Positions 8,286 to 17,014 of a DNA stretch of 64,000 nucleotides are shown one piece after another (position 1 is the stretch's first letter; every line of letters begins with the position of its first letter). The stretch is taken from positions 186,488-250,487 of the forward strand of contig FONB01000004.1 in NCBI GenBank assembly GCA_900112785.1, given 5' to 3'. Made by a program: the position numbers and the translations under genes. This DNA is from Phytobacter palmae (GTDB taxonomy: Bacteria; Pseudomonadota; Gammaproteobacteria; Enterobacterales; Enterobacteriaceae). Below the pieces are notes generated by a model. The model ran no database searches. It was given only the letters and a program-made list of their open reading frames with translations, and was not told the DNA's origin.

Positions 8286-10184
8286 ATGACATGGAAAAAT
8301 ACCCAGGGCCGAATTGGCCTGTTGCTTATAAGCTTTTTCGTTATCTTATTGATTGTTACCTATATTGTTATCAAGCAATTCGTTTCTCCGCAGATTATTG
8401 AAACTGAGACCAAAAATATTCAGGCGACGGTTGAATTACAAAGTAACGCGATTAAAGAACAGATGAACCGCGTTAAGGCTCAGCAACGCTCAATCACAGA
8501 ATTGGTTGTCGGGCTGCAAAGTGAGCAAATCGATGAATTATTACCGCGTCTGGTTAACCAATATGGCGATTTAAACGTATTCGGCGGCGGGATTTGGCCT
8601 TTGCCTGGTCAGCGTGATCCGGCACGGGACAAATTCAGTACCTTCTATGCCCGTGACGGAGGCGGCAATCTGCAGGTCAATACCGTATGGAACCAGCCGG
8701 AATCGGCAAAATACTGGGAACAACCCTGGTATAAAGACGGCATGAATGCGCCAAAAGGCGAATGTGCATGGGCGAAAGCCTATCAGGACGCAGCCAGCCC
8801 GCAGCCGAGGACTAACTGTGCAATGGCGATCTGGAAAGACGGTAAAGCCTGGGGCGTGGCGACCATTGACGTGACGCTGGGCTTCTTTAACCAGCTTGCA
8901 GTCGACATGGGCAAAGCGGTAAACGGCAGCGTACTGATTGTCGAAGCGGACGGCAAAATCGTCGGCAACGGTTCCTCCGTACAGGATAAACCGGCGCTGT
9001 CAAACGTTCGCGATCTGGGCATTCCGGCGGCGGCACCGTTAATGAGCCTGTTAGGCCAGGGTAAAACAAAAGAAGTGCGTGGTAGCTATGACGGTGAAGA
9101 CGGGGCGCATTCCCTGTTCGTTCTGCCAATCAGCGGCAGCCCGTGGTTTATGGCGGTCGACATTCCGAGCAGCCACCTGGTAAGCCTGTCTGACGCTATT
9201 ATGACCAAACTGACCATCGTGCAGGCGATTATTGGAATACTTATCGTCTTTATCATGATGATCATTGTGCGCAATATTTTCCATAATGTGACGCTGCTCA
9301 ATCGTAATATTGAAGCGCTGTCGAGCGGTGGTGCGGATTTAACGCAGCGTCTTGCGCAAAGTAAGAGTCCGGAATTTAACGCCATTATCAATAACTTCAA
9401 TAAGTTTATTTCATTCCTTAATGAACTGATGCAGCAGGTAGGGAATAGCTCAATGGCGATCTCTTCGGCTTCGCGCCAGATTGCCAGCGGCAACCTGAAT
9501 CTCTCCTCGCGTACCGAAGATCAATCGGCCTCGATTGTGGAAACGGCGGCTTCCATGGAAGAGTTAACCAGTACCGTGCGCCTTAATGCAGAGAATGCAT
9601 TGCAGGCGAATAAGCTGGCGGAAGAGGCCTCAGCGGCGGCGAAACAAGGGGCCAATGTGGTTAACAAAGTCGTCTCCACGATGAATAACATCAATGAGTC
9701 CTCCTCTAAGGTGGTGGAAATCATCAGTGTGATTGACGGCATCGCCTTCCAGACCAACATCCTTGCGCTTAACGCTGCGGTGGAGGCGGCAAGGGCGGGT
9801 GAACACGGGCGTGGCTTCGCCGTGGTCGCCGGGGAAGTTCGTTCACTGGCGCAACGCAGTGCCCGTTCGGCTCAGGAGATCAAGAAATTGATTGAAGAGT
9901 CGGTGAGCAGCATTGAACAGGGCAGCGGACTGGTCCGTCAGGCGGGTACGACGATGGACGGCCTGATGGAAAAAGTTGAAGGCGTGGGCGTACTGATCTC
10001 AGAAATCAGCTCTTCCAGCGATGAACAAAGTCGTGGGATTGCCCAGATCAACATCGCCATTAACCAGCTCGATAGCGCGACGCAGCAGAATGCGGCGCTG
10101 GTCGAAGAAGTTGCGGCGGCCGCGCAGTCCATGGAAGAACAAACCGTACAACTCGAAAACGTCGTTGGTAGCTTTAAGCTCTGA
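8286..10184 (+). CDS. Methyl-accepting chemotaxis protein with periplasmic Cache-type sensor
   Basis: A 632-residue inner-membrane chemoreceptor. TM1 is about residues 9-30 and TM2 about 305-330, enclosing a sensor domain of about 270 residues (GGGIWPLPGQRD, WYKDGMN), a dCache-like size. A HAMP region and a long cytoplasmic coiled coil follow, with the conserved tip [20 protein letters not shown]. No NWETF-type CheR/CheB tether is present at the C-terminus (ends VGSFKL). ATG 8286 is preferred to the in-frame TTG at 8271. Ligand unknown. A hairpin terminator follows at once. Confidence 0.93.
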   Translation: MTWKNTQGRIGLLLISFFVILLIVTYIVIKQFVSPQIIETETKNIQATVELQSNAIKEQMNRVKAQQRSITELVVGLQSEQIDELLPRLVNQYGDLNVFGGGIWPLPGQRDPARDKFSTFYARDGGGNLQVNTVWNQPESAKYWEQPWYKDGMNAPKGECAWAKAYQDAASPQPRTNCAMAIWKDGKAWGVATIDVTLGFFNQLAVDMGKAVNGSVLIVEADGKIVGNGSSVQDKPALSNVRDLGIPAAAPLMSLLGQGKTKEVRGSYDGEDGAHSLFVLPISGSPWFMAVDIPSSHLVSLSDAIMTKLTIVQAIIGILIVFIMMIIVRNIFHNVTLLNRNIEALSSGGADLTQRLAQSKSPEFNAIINNFNKFISFLNELMQQVGNSSMAISSASRQIASGNLNLSSRTEDQSASIVETAASMEELTSTVRLNAENALQANKLAEEASAAAKQGANVVNKVVSTMNNINESSSKVVEIISVIDGIAFQTNILALNAAVEAARAGEHGRGFAVVAGEVRSLAQRSARSAQEIKKLIEESVSSIEQGSGLVRQAGTTMDGLMEKVEGVGVLISEISSSSDEQSRGIAQINIAINQLDSATQQNAALVEEVAAAAQSMEEQTVQLENVVGSFKL

Positions 10185-10195
10185 CAGACAACCTG

Positions 10196-10225
10196 GCCGA
10201 CTCTGCGGAGTCGGCTTTCTTATTT
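10196..10225 (+). terminator. Intrinsic terminator after the chemoreceptor gene
   Basis: GCCGACTC (10196-10203), loop TGCG, GAGTCGGC (10208-10215), then TTTCTTATTT: a perfect 8-bp stem with a U-rich tail 12 bases after the stop. Confidence 0.85.
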
Positions 10226-10326
10226 CCGGCGTCCGCCACTTATCCTTCCCGTCAATTTCCATTTCATTCCCCTTGTCGTAAAAATTCATTCGCACTACTG
10301 TATTTTTACTAAACAGAGGAATCCCC

Positions 10327-11067
10327 ATGCTGAACTGGTTTGCAAGCGGCGGCGCTGATTACGCCCGCTATCGCCCGGAATACCCCACAGCCTTGCTGGA
10401 CTACCTGCTTTCGGTGACGCCGGAGCGTCGCCATGCGCTGGATGTCGGTTGCGGTACGGGCCAGTTAACCCTTTTACTGGCCTCAGCTTTCAACAAGGTG
10501 ACGGGCATTGATCCCAGCCAGACGCAAATCGACAACGCCACGCCGCATGCCCGCATTGAGTATCTGACAGGCCCGGCGGAACAGCTTCCTCAGACGCTGC
10601 GCGATATCAATCTGATTACCATCGCCCAGGCAGCCCACTGGTTTGATTTACCGGCCTTTTACCGTGAAGTTCAGCGGATTGCGGCGCCAGACGCGGTGAT
10701 CGCGATTATCAGCTACGGCGTTCTCAATCCTGACGAGACCATTTGGACGCGCTTTCGCCAGTTCTACTACGACGAGATTGGCCCCTACTGGCCTCCGGAA
10801 CGGCAACTGGTGGACAACGGGTATGCGGGCATCGCTTTCCCGTTTACGGAAATGGCCGTGCCGGAAATGGAGATTCGTTTGCAGTGGGATCTTGACGCCT
10901 TGATGGGGTATCTCTCCACCTGGTCTGCGGTGAAGCGCGCGCGTGACGCCGGACAGGAAGGCCTGCTAATTCGTTTTTACGATGATGTGCGCAACCTCTG
11001 GGGCGACCCGGCCCGCACGCGCCCCTTTAGCTGGCCGATTAACATCAGGGCCGGGAAAATAGGGTAA
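10327..11067 (+). CDS. Class I SAM-dependent methyltransferase
   Basis: A 246-residue cytoplasmic protein of the Methyltransf_11 type. SAM motif I is ALDVGCGTGQL (about residues 38-48), motif II has an acidic residue in VTGIDPSQ, and AQAAHWFD is typical of this subgroup. GAGGAA precedes the ATG. The substrate (small molecule or other) cannot be inferred. It is convergent with the WYL regulator gene, and no clear terminator lies in the 65-base gap. Confidence 0.88.
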   Translation: MLNWFASGGADYARYRPEYPTALLDYLLSVTPERRHALDVGCGTGQLTLLLASAFNKVTGIDPSQTQIDNATPHARIEYLTGPAEQLPQTLRDINLITIAQAAHWFDLPAFYREVQRIAAPDAVIAIISYGVLNPDETIWTRFRQFYYDEIGPYWPPERQLVDNGYAGIAFPFTEMAVPEMEIRLQWDLDALMGYLSTWSAVKRARDAGQEGLLIRFYDDVRNLWGDPARTRPFSWPINIRAGKIG

Positions 11068-11132
11068 CGTCCCGGCGCAGTAATGCAGGTAGAGGGCAGA
11101 TTGAGCGTGTCATGCCTGGCGGTTGCTGACGG

Positions 11133-11843
11133 TCAGTACTGCTTTTCACCGTCTCGCTTAGCTCTCGCTTTTTGCTGGCGGATAAAATCCTCAAGGGACC
11201 TGTCGGGCCGTTCGACAAACTGGTTTCCGGTTAAGGTCACGGCCAGGCAGCGATCGAGGCGGAAGCAGCGATAATCCTGACGCAACTCGCACCAGGCTAC
11301 CACTACCCACACCTCTCCCCAGAAAGAGAGGCCGAGCGGATGAATCACCCGCTCTGAGCCTTCACCCAGCTCGTTCTCATAACCAATCCAGACCTCATCA
11401 CGCTGGCGCATGGCCTGATGGAATATATCAAACCAGCGCCGCGTCTGTGGGTGCTTGCCAAAGTCCGGGGTCAGAATGCGGTTTCGTTCGGCCAGGATGC
11501 GTCTGTCTGTCGGCAGCACCGCCAGCAGCTTTTCCTGTGCCGAACCCGCCGCGTTAGCCAGTGCGTCGCCGCTCCAGGTTTGCAGCATGCCGATCGCCGC
11601 GATCAGCGCTTCTACTTCCATCGCGGTGAACATCAACGGTGGGATATCAAAACCCGGCATCAGGCGATACCCACTCCCTGCCTCACCCTGAATGGGCACG
11701 CCGGAAAGCGACAAATCGCGAATATCCCGATAGACGGTACGCTCCGACACCTCCAGCCTCTCGGCCAGCAGAGCGGCCGTGACCCGACGGCGCGTACGCA
11801 GTATCTGGACTATCTGGAACAGACGATCGGCACGGCGGCTCAT
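11133..11843 (-). CDS. HTH/WYL-domain transcriptional regulator (YafY-like)
   Basis: 236 residues. The N-terminal HTH_11 helix-turn-helix (TAALLAERLEVSERTVYRDIRDL, about residues 19-41) is followed by a WYL-type sensor domain (HPLGLSFWGEVWVVVAWCELR). The start at 11843 has AGGAAA 7 bases upstream; the ATG-like extension at 11867 does not. It follows the VOC gene on the same strand by 33 bases, so the two are probably co-transcribed and the regulator may respond to the same condition. Confidence 0.85.
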   Translation of the reverse strand: MSRRADRLFQIVQILRTRRRVTAALLAERLEVSERTVYRDIRDLSLSGVPIQGEAGSGYRLMPGFDIPPLMFTAMEVEALIAAIGMLQTWSGDALANAAGSAQEKLLAVLPTDRRILAERNRILTPDFGKHPQTRRWFDIFHQAMRQRDEVWIGYENELGEGSERVIHPLGLSFWGEVWVVVAWCELRQDYRCFRLDRCLAVTLTGNQFVERPDRSLEDFIRQQKARAKRDGEKQY

Positions 11844-11876
11844 GGCAAGTTTCCTGTCAGCATCCAATAAGCATTA

Positions 11877-12242
11877 TCAGGCTGGTTGATGAAGCCCGAC
11901 TTTATTCCCTTCACTGTCAATGATAAGCGCGATGGTGCCAATATCATCCGGTAAAATTTCTGGCCCGAAGCAGCAGGAGCCACCTTTTTCCGCCACTTTC
12001 TGGAGGGAAGCGGCGATATCTGCGGTATAGAGATAGACCACGGTGCCGTCCGTTGAAGGCTGTAACGTCTCTGATTTTACCAGCGCCCCGCCAGTCGACG
12101 GCTCCTGATAATGAAAGACCGCCATCGACATACCGGCGACATGCTCCTGACGAAATTGCGCGTTGATGCAATGTTCATAAAATGCCGTTGCCCGTTGCAG
12201 GTCCTGAACCGGAATCTCAAACCAGTTGATAATGTTGCTCAT
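11877..12242 (-). CDS. VOC (glyoxalase/bleomycin-resistance) family protein
   Basis: 121 residues with the betaalpha-beta-beta-beta repeat of the vicinal-oxygen-chelate fold: WFEIPVQDLQRATAFYEHC at the start and a metal-type Glu in the last strand region (IALIIDSEGNKVGLHQ). The start at 12242 is set by GAGGACGAG just upstream. Substrate unknown; members include glyoxalases, fosfomycin-type resistance proteins and stress proteins. First gene of a pair with the WYL regulator. Confidence 0.85.
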   Translation of the reverse strand: MSNIINWFEIPVQDLQRATAFYEHCINAQFRQEHVAGMSMAVFHYQEPSTGGALVKSETLQPSTDGTVVYLYTADIAASLQKVAEKGGSCCFGPEILPDDIGTIALIIDSEGNKVGLHQPA

Positions 12243-12355
12243 TTTCTCGTCCTCGTTGTGTTTTCGACAACGAGATAATGACACCCCCCTCCTGACAGCA
12301 TAGTGTCAGGAGAGATCGAGGAGGAAGATATTATTCCCGGAGGCGGTGCTGCGCA

Positions 12356-12388
12356 CCTGTCCGGGCTACACGCGGTAGCCCGGACAGG
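12356..12388. repeat. REP-like long hairpin after gorA
   Basis: CCTGTCCGGGCTAC (12356-12369) and GTAGCCCGGACAGG (12375-12388) form a perfect 14-bp stem with an ACGCG loop. It lies about 20 bases beyond the gorA stop and may stabilise or end the gorA transcript. Confidence 0.7.
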
Positions 12389-12407
12389 GATTCACCAGGG
12401 GAGGAGG

Positions 12408-13760
12408 TTACCGCATGGTGACAAATTCTTCTGCCGCTGTCGGGTGAATCGCCACGGTATTATCGAAATCCTTTTTGGTAGCGCCCATTTTCAGCGCGAC
12501 CGCGAAGCCTTGCAGAATTTCATCCATCCCGAAACCGATGCCGTGGATACCGACAATTTTCTCTTCCGGGCCAACGCAGACTAATTTCATGCGGCACGGC
12601 TGACGGTGAGAGGTCACGGCGGTATACATCGCAGTAAACGATGATTTATACACTTTAACTTCGCTATCGCCATACTGCTCGCGCGCCTGCGGCTCGGTTA
12701 AACCGACGGTGCCGATCGGCGGATGGCTGAACACTACGGTAGGTATGTTGCTGTAATCCAGATGTTCGTCCGGCTTGTTATTGAACAGGCGTTCAGAGAG
12801 GCGACGGCCTGCGGCCACGGCGACAGGGGTCAGCTCAACCGCTCCTGTATTGTCACCCACGGCGTAAATACCCGGCACGGAGGTATTCTGGAATTTATCC
12901 ACCACGATGAAACCTTTCTCGTCGGTTTTCACCCCTGTGACTTCCAGATTGAAAGTGTCATTCGCCGGTTCACGGCCAATCGCCCAAATCAGGCAGTCCA
13001 CTGTCTGGCTGCGTCCATCGTCCAGCTCCAGCGTCAGGCTGCCATCGGCGTTTTTCACCACCGCTCTCGGTACAGCCTGGGTATGCAGCGTCGGGCCTTC
13101 GGCCGCCATCACTTCAACCAGCGTTTCGCTGATTATCGGGTCGAAGCTACGCAGCGGCGAGTGCTTGCGCACGAACAGATGTGCTTCTGCACCCAGCCCG
13201 TTAATCACTCCGGCCAGTTCAACGGCAATATAGCCTGCGCCTACCACCGCCACGCGTTTCGGCAACGCGGGCAGGGCGAAGAAACCGTCTGAGTCGATAC
13301 CGTATTCCGCACCCGGAATCTTCGGATGACTTGGGCGACCACCGGTGGCGATCAAGATGTGATCGGCAGTGATCGTCTCGCCATTAACCTCGATAGTCTT
13401 CGCATCGACAAAACGGGCGAAACCGCGAATCACATCGACATTGTTTTTACCCAGCACGTTGTCATAAGAGGTGTGGATACGGTCAATGTAGGCCGTGCGG
13501 CTGGCGACCAGTTTGTTCCAGTCGAAATGATTGACGGTGGTGTCGAAACCGTAGTCCGGCCCGTACAGATCAATAGCCTCACGGATTTGCGCCGCGTGCC
13601 ACATCACTTTTTTCGGAACACAACCCACATTCACGCAGGTGCCGCCCAGCTCTTTGGCTTCAATCAGCGCGCACTTCTGGCCGTACATGGCGGCGCGGTT
13701 AATTGAGGCAATGCCACCGCTGCCACCGCCAATGGCGATATAGTCGTAATGTTTGCTCAT
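12408..13760 (-). CDS. gorA: Glutathione reductase
   Basis: An FAD enzyme that reduces glutathione disulfide with NADPH in the cytoplasm. 450 residues, the E. coli length. Visible are the FAD loop GGGSGG, the redox disulfide Cys42/Cys47 (GGTCVNVGC), the NAD(P)-binding [13 protein letters not shown] with the downstream Arg residues (RKHSPLR) of NADPH-specific enzymes, and the C-terminal His-Glu pair in [21 protein letters not shown] precedes the ATG. Its leader contains a palindromic repeat. Confidence 0.98.
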   Translation of the reverse strand: MSKHYDYIAIGGGSGGIASINRAAMYGQKCALIEAKELGGTCVNVGCVPKKVMWHAAQIREAIDLYGPDYGFDTTVNHFDWNKLVASRTAYIDRIHTSYDNVLGKNNVDVIRGFARFVDAKTIEVNGETITADHILIATGGRPSHPKIPGAEYGIDSDGFFALPALPKRVAVVGAGYIAVELAGVINGLGAEAHLFVRKHSPLRSFDPIISETLVEVMAAEGPTLHTQAVPRAVVKNADGSLTLELDDGRSQTVDCLIWAIGREPANDTFNLEVTGVKTDEKGFIVVDKFQNTSVPGIYAVGDNTGAVELTPVAVAAGRRLSERLFNNKPDEHLDYSNIPTVVFSHPPIGTVGLTEPQAREQYGDSEVKVYKSSFTAMYTAVTSHRQPCRMKLVCVGPEEKIVGIHGIGFGMDEILQGFAVALKMGATKKDFDNTVAIHPTAAEEFVTMR

Positions 13761-13774
13761 GGTTAATTCCTTAG

Positions 13775-13920
13775 AGCCTATCCAATTAGGCTATTTTATT
13801 TGCCACCCTGGACCTGGCAGTGCTCACACTCCTCACGTACTGCGTGTACGCTGCGGTTGTTCCGCGCTGTCCGTGTCCAGACTCGCTGCAACACTGTACG
13901 CCTACCGGGCAGGCGCTTAA
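13775..13920. repeat. Imperfect palindromic intergenic element upstream of gorA
   Basis: Starts with AGCCTA-TCCAAT-TAGGCT (13775-13792) and has a central TCACGTACTGCGTGTACG near 13837-13854. A similar centre is present near 62930-62947. It lies in the gorA leader or promoter region between gorA and rlmJ. The family name is not certain. Confidence 0.45.
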
Positions 13921-13987
13921 TCCTGAACGAGGTCGAAAGTGTCGCGATTGTAACGCGCTGTCTGCAAAGATCCTTCGATTGCTGCGA

Positions 13988-14830
13988 TTACTCGGGAACA
14001 ATCCAGTTGATGAGCGTATGGCCTGTCCCGGCTGGCACCAGTTTACTGTGCAGCCACGGCAGCACGTTATTCATCTGTGCTTCTAATTTCCACGGTGGGT
14101 TAATCACGATCATGCCGGAGGCCGTCATCCCGCGCTGGTCACTGTCCGGGCGAACCGCCAGCTCAATCTGCAGGATTTTACGAATGCCGGTTGCTTCCAG
14201 GTCATGCACCATACGTTTGATTTGCTGGCGTAGTACCACCGGGTACCACAGGGCATAGGTACCGGTGGCAAAGCGCTTGTAACCTTCGCTAATGCCGGAT
14301 ACCACGGCCTGATAGTCGCTTTTGATTTCATACGGCGGGTCGATCAGCACCAGGCCGCGACGGGAAACCGGCGGCAGTTTAGATTTCAACTGCTGGTAGC
14401 CATCGGCACGCTCAACGCGGGCTCGCTCGTCTTTCTGAAACTCCTGGCGCAGCAGCGGATAGTCGCTCGGATGCAGCTCGGTCAGGAACAGACTGTCCTG
14501 CTCGCGCAGCAACTGACGGGCAATCAGCGGTGAACCGGGATAGTAGCGCAGGCTCTCGCTACGGTTGAAATGGCGAATCACATTCATATAGGGCTCAAGT
14601 TCAGCCGGAAGATCATCCTGTTGCCAGATGCGCCCAATCCCTTCCAGATACTCCCCGGTACGTTCGGCATGTTCACCGGAGAGTTGATAGCGGCCCGCAC
14701 CTGCATGAGTATCGAGATAGAGAAACGGTTTCTCTTTTTCCTTGAGCGCTTCAATGATCAGGCTCTGAACGGTGTGTTTGAGAACGTCGGCATGGTTGCC
14801 GGCGTGGAAGCTGTGGCGATAACTGAGCAT
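13988..14830 (-). CDS. rlmJ: 23S rRNA (adenine2030-N6)-methyltransferase
   Basis: Methylates A2030 of naked 23S rRNA using SAM. 280 residues starting MLSYRHSFHAGNHADVLKH, the family signature. SAM-site residues are in LDTHAGAGRY, and the catalytic DPPYE motif is about residue 164. Formerly yhiR. It lies beside gorA as in E. coli and is divergent from the acid phosphatase gene. Confidence 0.96.
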   Translation of the reverse strand: MLSYRHSFHAGNHADVLKHTVQSLIIEALKEKEKPFLYLDTHAGAGRYQLSGEHAERTGEYLEGIGRIWQQDDLPAELEPYMNVIRHFNRSESLRYYPGSPLIARQLLREQDSLFLTELHPSDYPLLRQEFQKDERARVERADGYQQLKSKLPPVSRRGLVLIDPPYEIKSDYQAVVSGISEGYKRFATGTYALWYPVVLRQQIKRMVHDLEATGIRKILQIELAVRPDSDQRGMTASGMIVINPPWKLEAQMNNVLPWLHSKLVPAGTGHTLINWIVPE

Positions 14831-14948
14831 GGAGATAGAAATTCCAGAATATGAACGAGATTAGCGACAGTTTACCGTAGATTGCGCGGGAATGCCGTTG
14901 AACCCTGCGGTTGTTTCAGGCGGTCGTAAAACGTTTCAAAATTTATCC

Positions 14949-14966
14949 CTGTCACAAAAGCGTCAA
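14949..14966 (+). promoter_or_regulatory. Possible Pho box upstream of the phosphatase gene
   Basis: CTGTCACAAAAGCGTCAA resembles two 7-bp PhoB half-sites separated by AAAA (consensus CTGTCAT-AWAW-CTGTCAY). The first half has six of seven matches, the second about four. Its place, 58 bases before the start of a phosphatase gene, makes phosphate control plausible. Confidence 0.4.
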
Positions 14967-15023
14967 CTTGTAGGGCTAGCGTCGAGCGCAGGCAAGGTAA
15001 TCACTTGAATAAAAGGATAAAAA

Positions 15024-16295
15024 ATGAAAATCCGTCTAACACTATTAACCGCCTCCCTGCTGCTTGCTCACCAGGCGATGGCGAAAGATGTGTCACTCAG
15101 TACGGCGCGCGATATTGCCAATACCACCACGCCAGCTTCGGAAAGTCAGGCGTTTGATGCGCTGGAAAACCAGTCGCTGGCCGCGCTGCGTGCTGCGCTC
15201 AAAGGCGACGGCGCAAAGGTGGAGCGCGAGCGCCTGGAAAAAGCGTCGCAAAGTGCAAAACAGGCCGACACCGCCTGGCTGAAAGCCAGCGGCTATGATT
15301 TCAAAGTAAAAGATAACCAGCAGGCAGGCATTGAATTGCTCTCCTCATTCAATAAGCTGCCTGCCTCCGAACTGGAAGCCAACCTGAACACCGTTGAGAA
15401 AATTAACCTCGACGCCACCCAGGGGCTGCGCCATCAGGCGCTGGCGGATGCAGAAGGTATCAGCTACCTGTACTTCCTGTCCGACGCGCTTGGCCCTCGC
15501 CTGGGTAAAGCGTTTATCACCGCCTATGACAAAGGTGAGTTAGGTAAAGCGGCTGCGCTAATTAAAGCCAGTGAAGTCAGCACCGGCGCGGCGAAGAAAC
15601 ACTTCGACTACAAGCGTCCGTTTCTCATTCAGGGCAACACCATCCACCAGGTCCCTGATGATGTGGTGGTGAAAGACAACAAACCATATTCCGCTGAGGG
15701 TGGTTCTTTCCCGAGCGGCCATACTAATACCGGCTATACCGATGCGCTGTTGATGGCAGAGATGATCCCGGAACGCTTTGATTCGCTGGTGGAACGCGGT
15801 GCCCGCTATGGCTACTCGCGCATTGTGCTTGGCGTGCACTATCCGCTGGATGTGATGGGGTCAAGAATGGTAGCCCAGCGTAACGTGGCGCATTACCTCA
15901 ACGATCCGCGCTATCGTGCGCTGTTTAATGAAGCGCGCGATCAGCTGCGCGTAGCGCTGGAAAAAGAGTGCGGCACGTCGCTTGCGGAGTGCGCGAAAAC
16001 GGTGGGCAAAGACGATCCGTACCGCGATCCGGCGATGAAAGAATTTTACCGCTTCACCATGTCCTACGACCTGCCGCAGCAAAAAGGCAAAGCGCAGCCG
16101 GTGAAAGTACCGGAAGGGGCGGAAGTGCTTCTGGAAGCGGCGCTGCCAAACCTGTCGGCGGCAGCGCGGCGTGAATTGATGGTGAAAACCGCACTGCCAG
16201 ACGGTTACCCGCTCTCTGGCGAAACTGCCGATCAGAACTTCTGGCAACGCCTGAACCTCTCAGCGGCGTATGCGACGGCGCATAAAGCGAAGTAA
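15024..16295 (+). CDS. Periplasmic PAP2-type acid phosphatase
   Basis: 423 residues with a signal peptide (cleavage about QAMA/KD, residue 21). The PAP2/class A acid phosphatase triad of motifs is present: KKHFDYKRP, PSGHT, and SRIVLGVHYPLD, supplying the phosphate-binding Lys/Arg and the catalytic His residues. A long N-terminal helical region of about 150 residues precedes the catalytic core, and a C-terminal extension follows, so it is larger than PhoN/PhoC (about 250). It probably releases phosphate from organic esters. It is an insertion between rlmJ and prlC relative to E. coli. Confidence 0.88.
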   Translation: MKIRLTLLTASLLLAHQAMAKDVSLSTARDIANTTTPASESQAFDALENQSLAALRAALKGDGAKVERERLEKASQSAKQADTAWLKASGYDFKVKDNQQAGIELLSSFNKLPASELEANLNTVEKINLDATQGLRHQALADAEGISYLYFLSDALGPRLGKAFITAYDKGELGKAAALIKASEVSTGAAKKHFDYKRPFLIQGNTIHQVPDDVVVKDNKPYSAEGGSFPSGHTNTGYTDALLMAEMIPERFDSLVERGARYGYSRIVLGVHYPLDVMGSRMVAQRNVAHYLNDPRYRALFNEARDQLRVALEKECGTSLAECAKTVGKDDPYRDPAMKEFYRFTMSYDLPQQKGKAQPVKVPEGAEVLLEAALPNLSAAARRELMVKTALPDGYPLSGETADQNFWQRLNLSAAYATAHKAK

Positions 16296-16333
16296 GCGTT
16301 ACAACGGTGCTGGCGTTGCCGGCATCGTGATGC

Positions 16334-16783
16334 TCACAGGTTCCACGTGCTCAGCTCACGTACGCTGGCATCAGGATTGGCGCGTTTAACCGCCTCCAGG
16401 AAATCGGCAAACGCCGTATTGAACAGGGTATAGTTGTGGCGAAAACGCGCCTGTTTTGTCTGTCCGTCAATTATATAAGTCACTATCCAGAAGGAACGGT
16501 TATTCACCTTGATAATGTCGCGCTCGACTTTGGTTATCGCACTCAGTGGAACAGATTTTTTTACATCAAGCTGAATTTCATAGAAATGCTCTTCATCGAA
16601 ATAGTAATCAGTGGGTAACAGCTGGCCCCCTTTGCCGGGCCGAAAGGTTTTGGTAGTTAGCGATATCTTGCGCAATCCCATGGACTCTGCCGCGCTGTTT
16701 TTTCGACGTCGCCATTTTGGCAAGATGAGCACCAGCCCGATAAGCATAAGTAGCGGCAGTATTGCCTGAATGAAATTCAACAT
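16334..16783 (-). CDS. Small membrane-anchored protein of unknown function
   Basis: 149 residues. One N-terminal membrane segment (FIQAILPLLMLIGLVLILP, about residues 3-21), a basic stop-transfer (KWRRRKN), then a soluble domain of mixed strands. AAGGAGA lies 5 bases upstream of ATG 16783, which excludes the longer upstream frame. I do not recognise the soluble domain; it has a PH-like strand pattern, but that is only an impression. Convergent with the phosphatase gene and divergent from prlC. Confidence 0.7.
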   Translation of the reverse strand: MLNFIQAILPLLMLIGLVLILPKWRRRKNSAAESMGLRKISLTTKTFRPGKGGQLLPTDYYFDEEHFYEIQLDVKKSVPLSAITKVERDIIKVNNRSFWIVTYIIDGQTKQARFRHNYTLFNTAFADFLEAVKRANPDASVRELSTWNL

Positions 16784-17014
16784 GCGGTCTCCTTGTCGCC
16801 GTTGTGATGAGTATACGCGCAGTCCGAGTCTTCTTAGAACTTTGATTCCATAGTAGAAACGGCACCGTCTGTGCAAATGGGTATTGCAGCGATAAGCAGT
16901 TCAGCGCAACGCCTGCCATTGAAATCCTCTACACTTAACCCCATGCTACAACGTTATGCAGAGCGCCGGATCGTGCGCTTCACTCACTCTCTTTAACAGG
17001 ACAGGACTGCGCTT

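Noticed and set aside
12723-13292. 189-codon frame on the plus strand inside gorA
   Set aside because: Antisense shadow of glutathione reductase; no recognisable motif.
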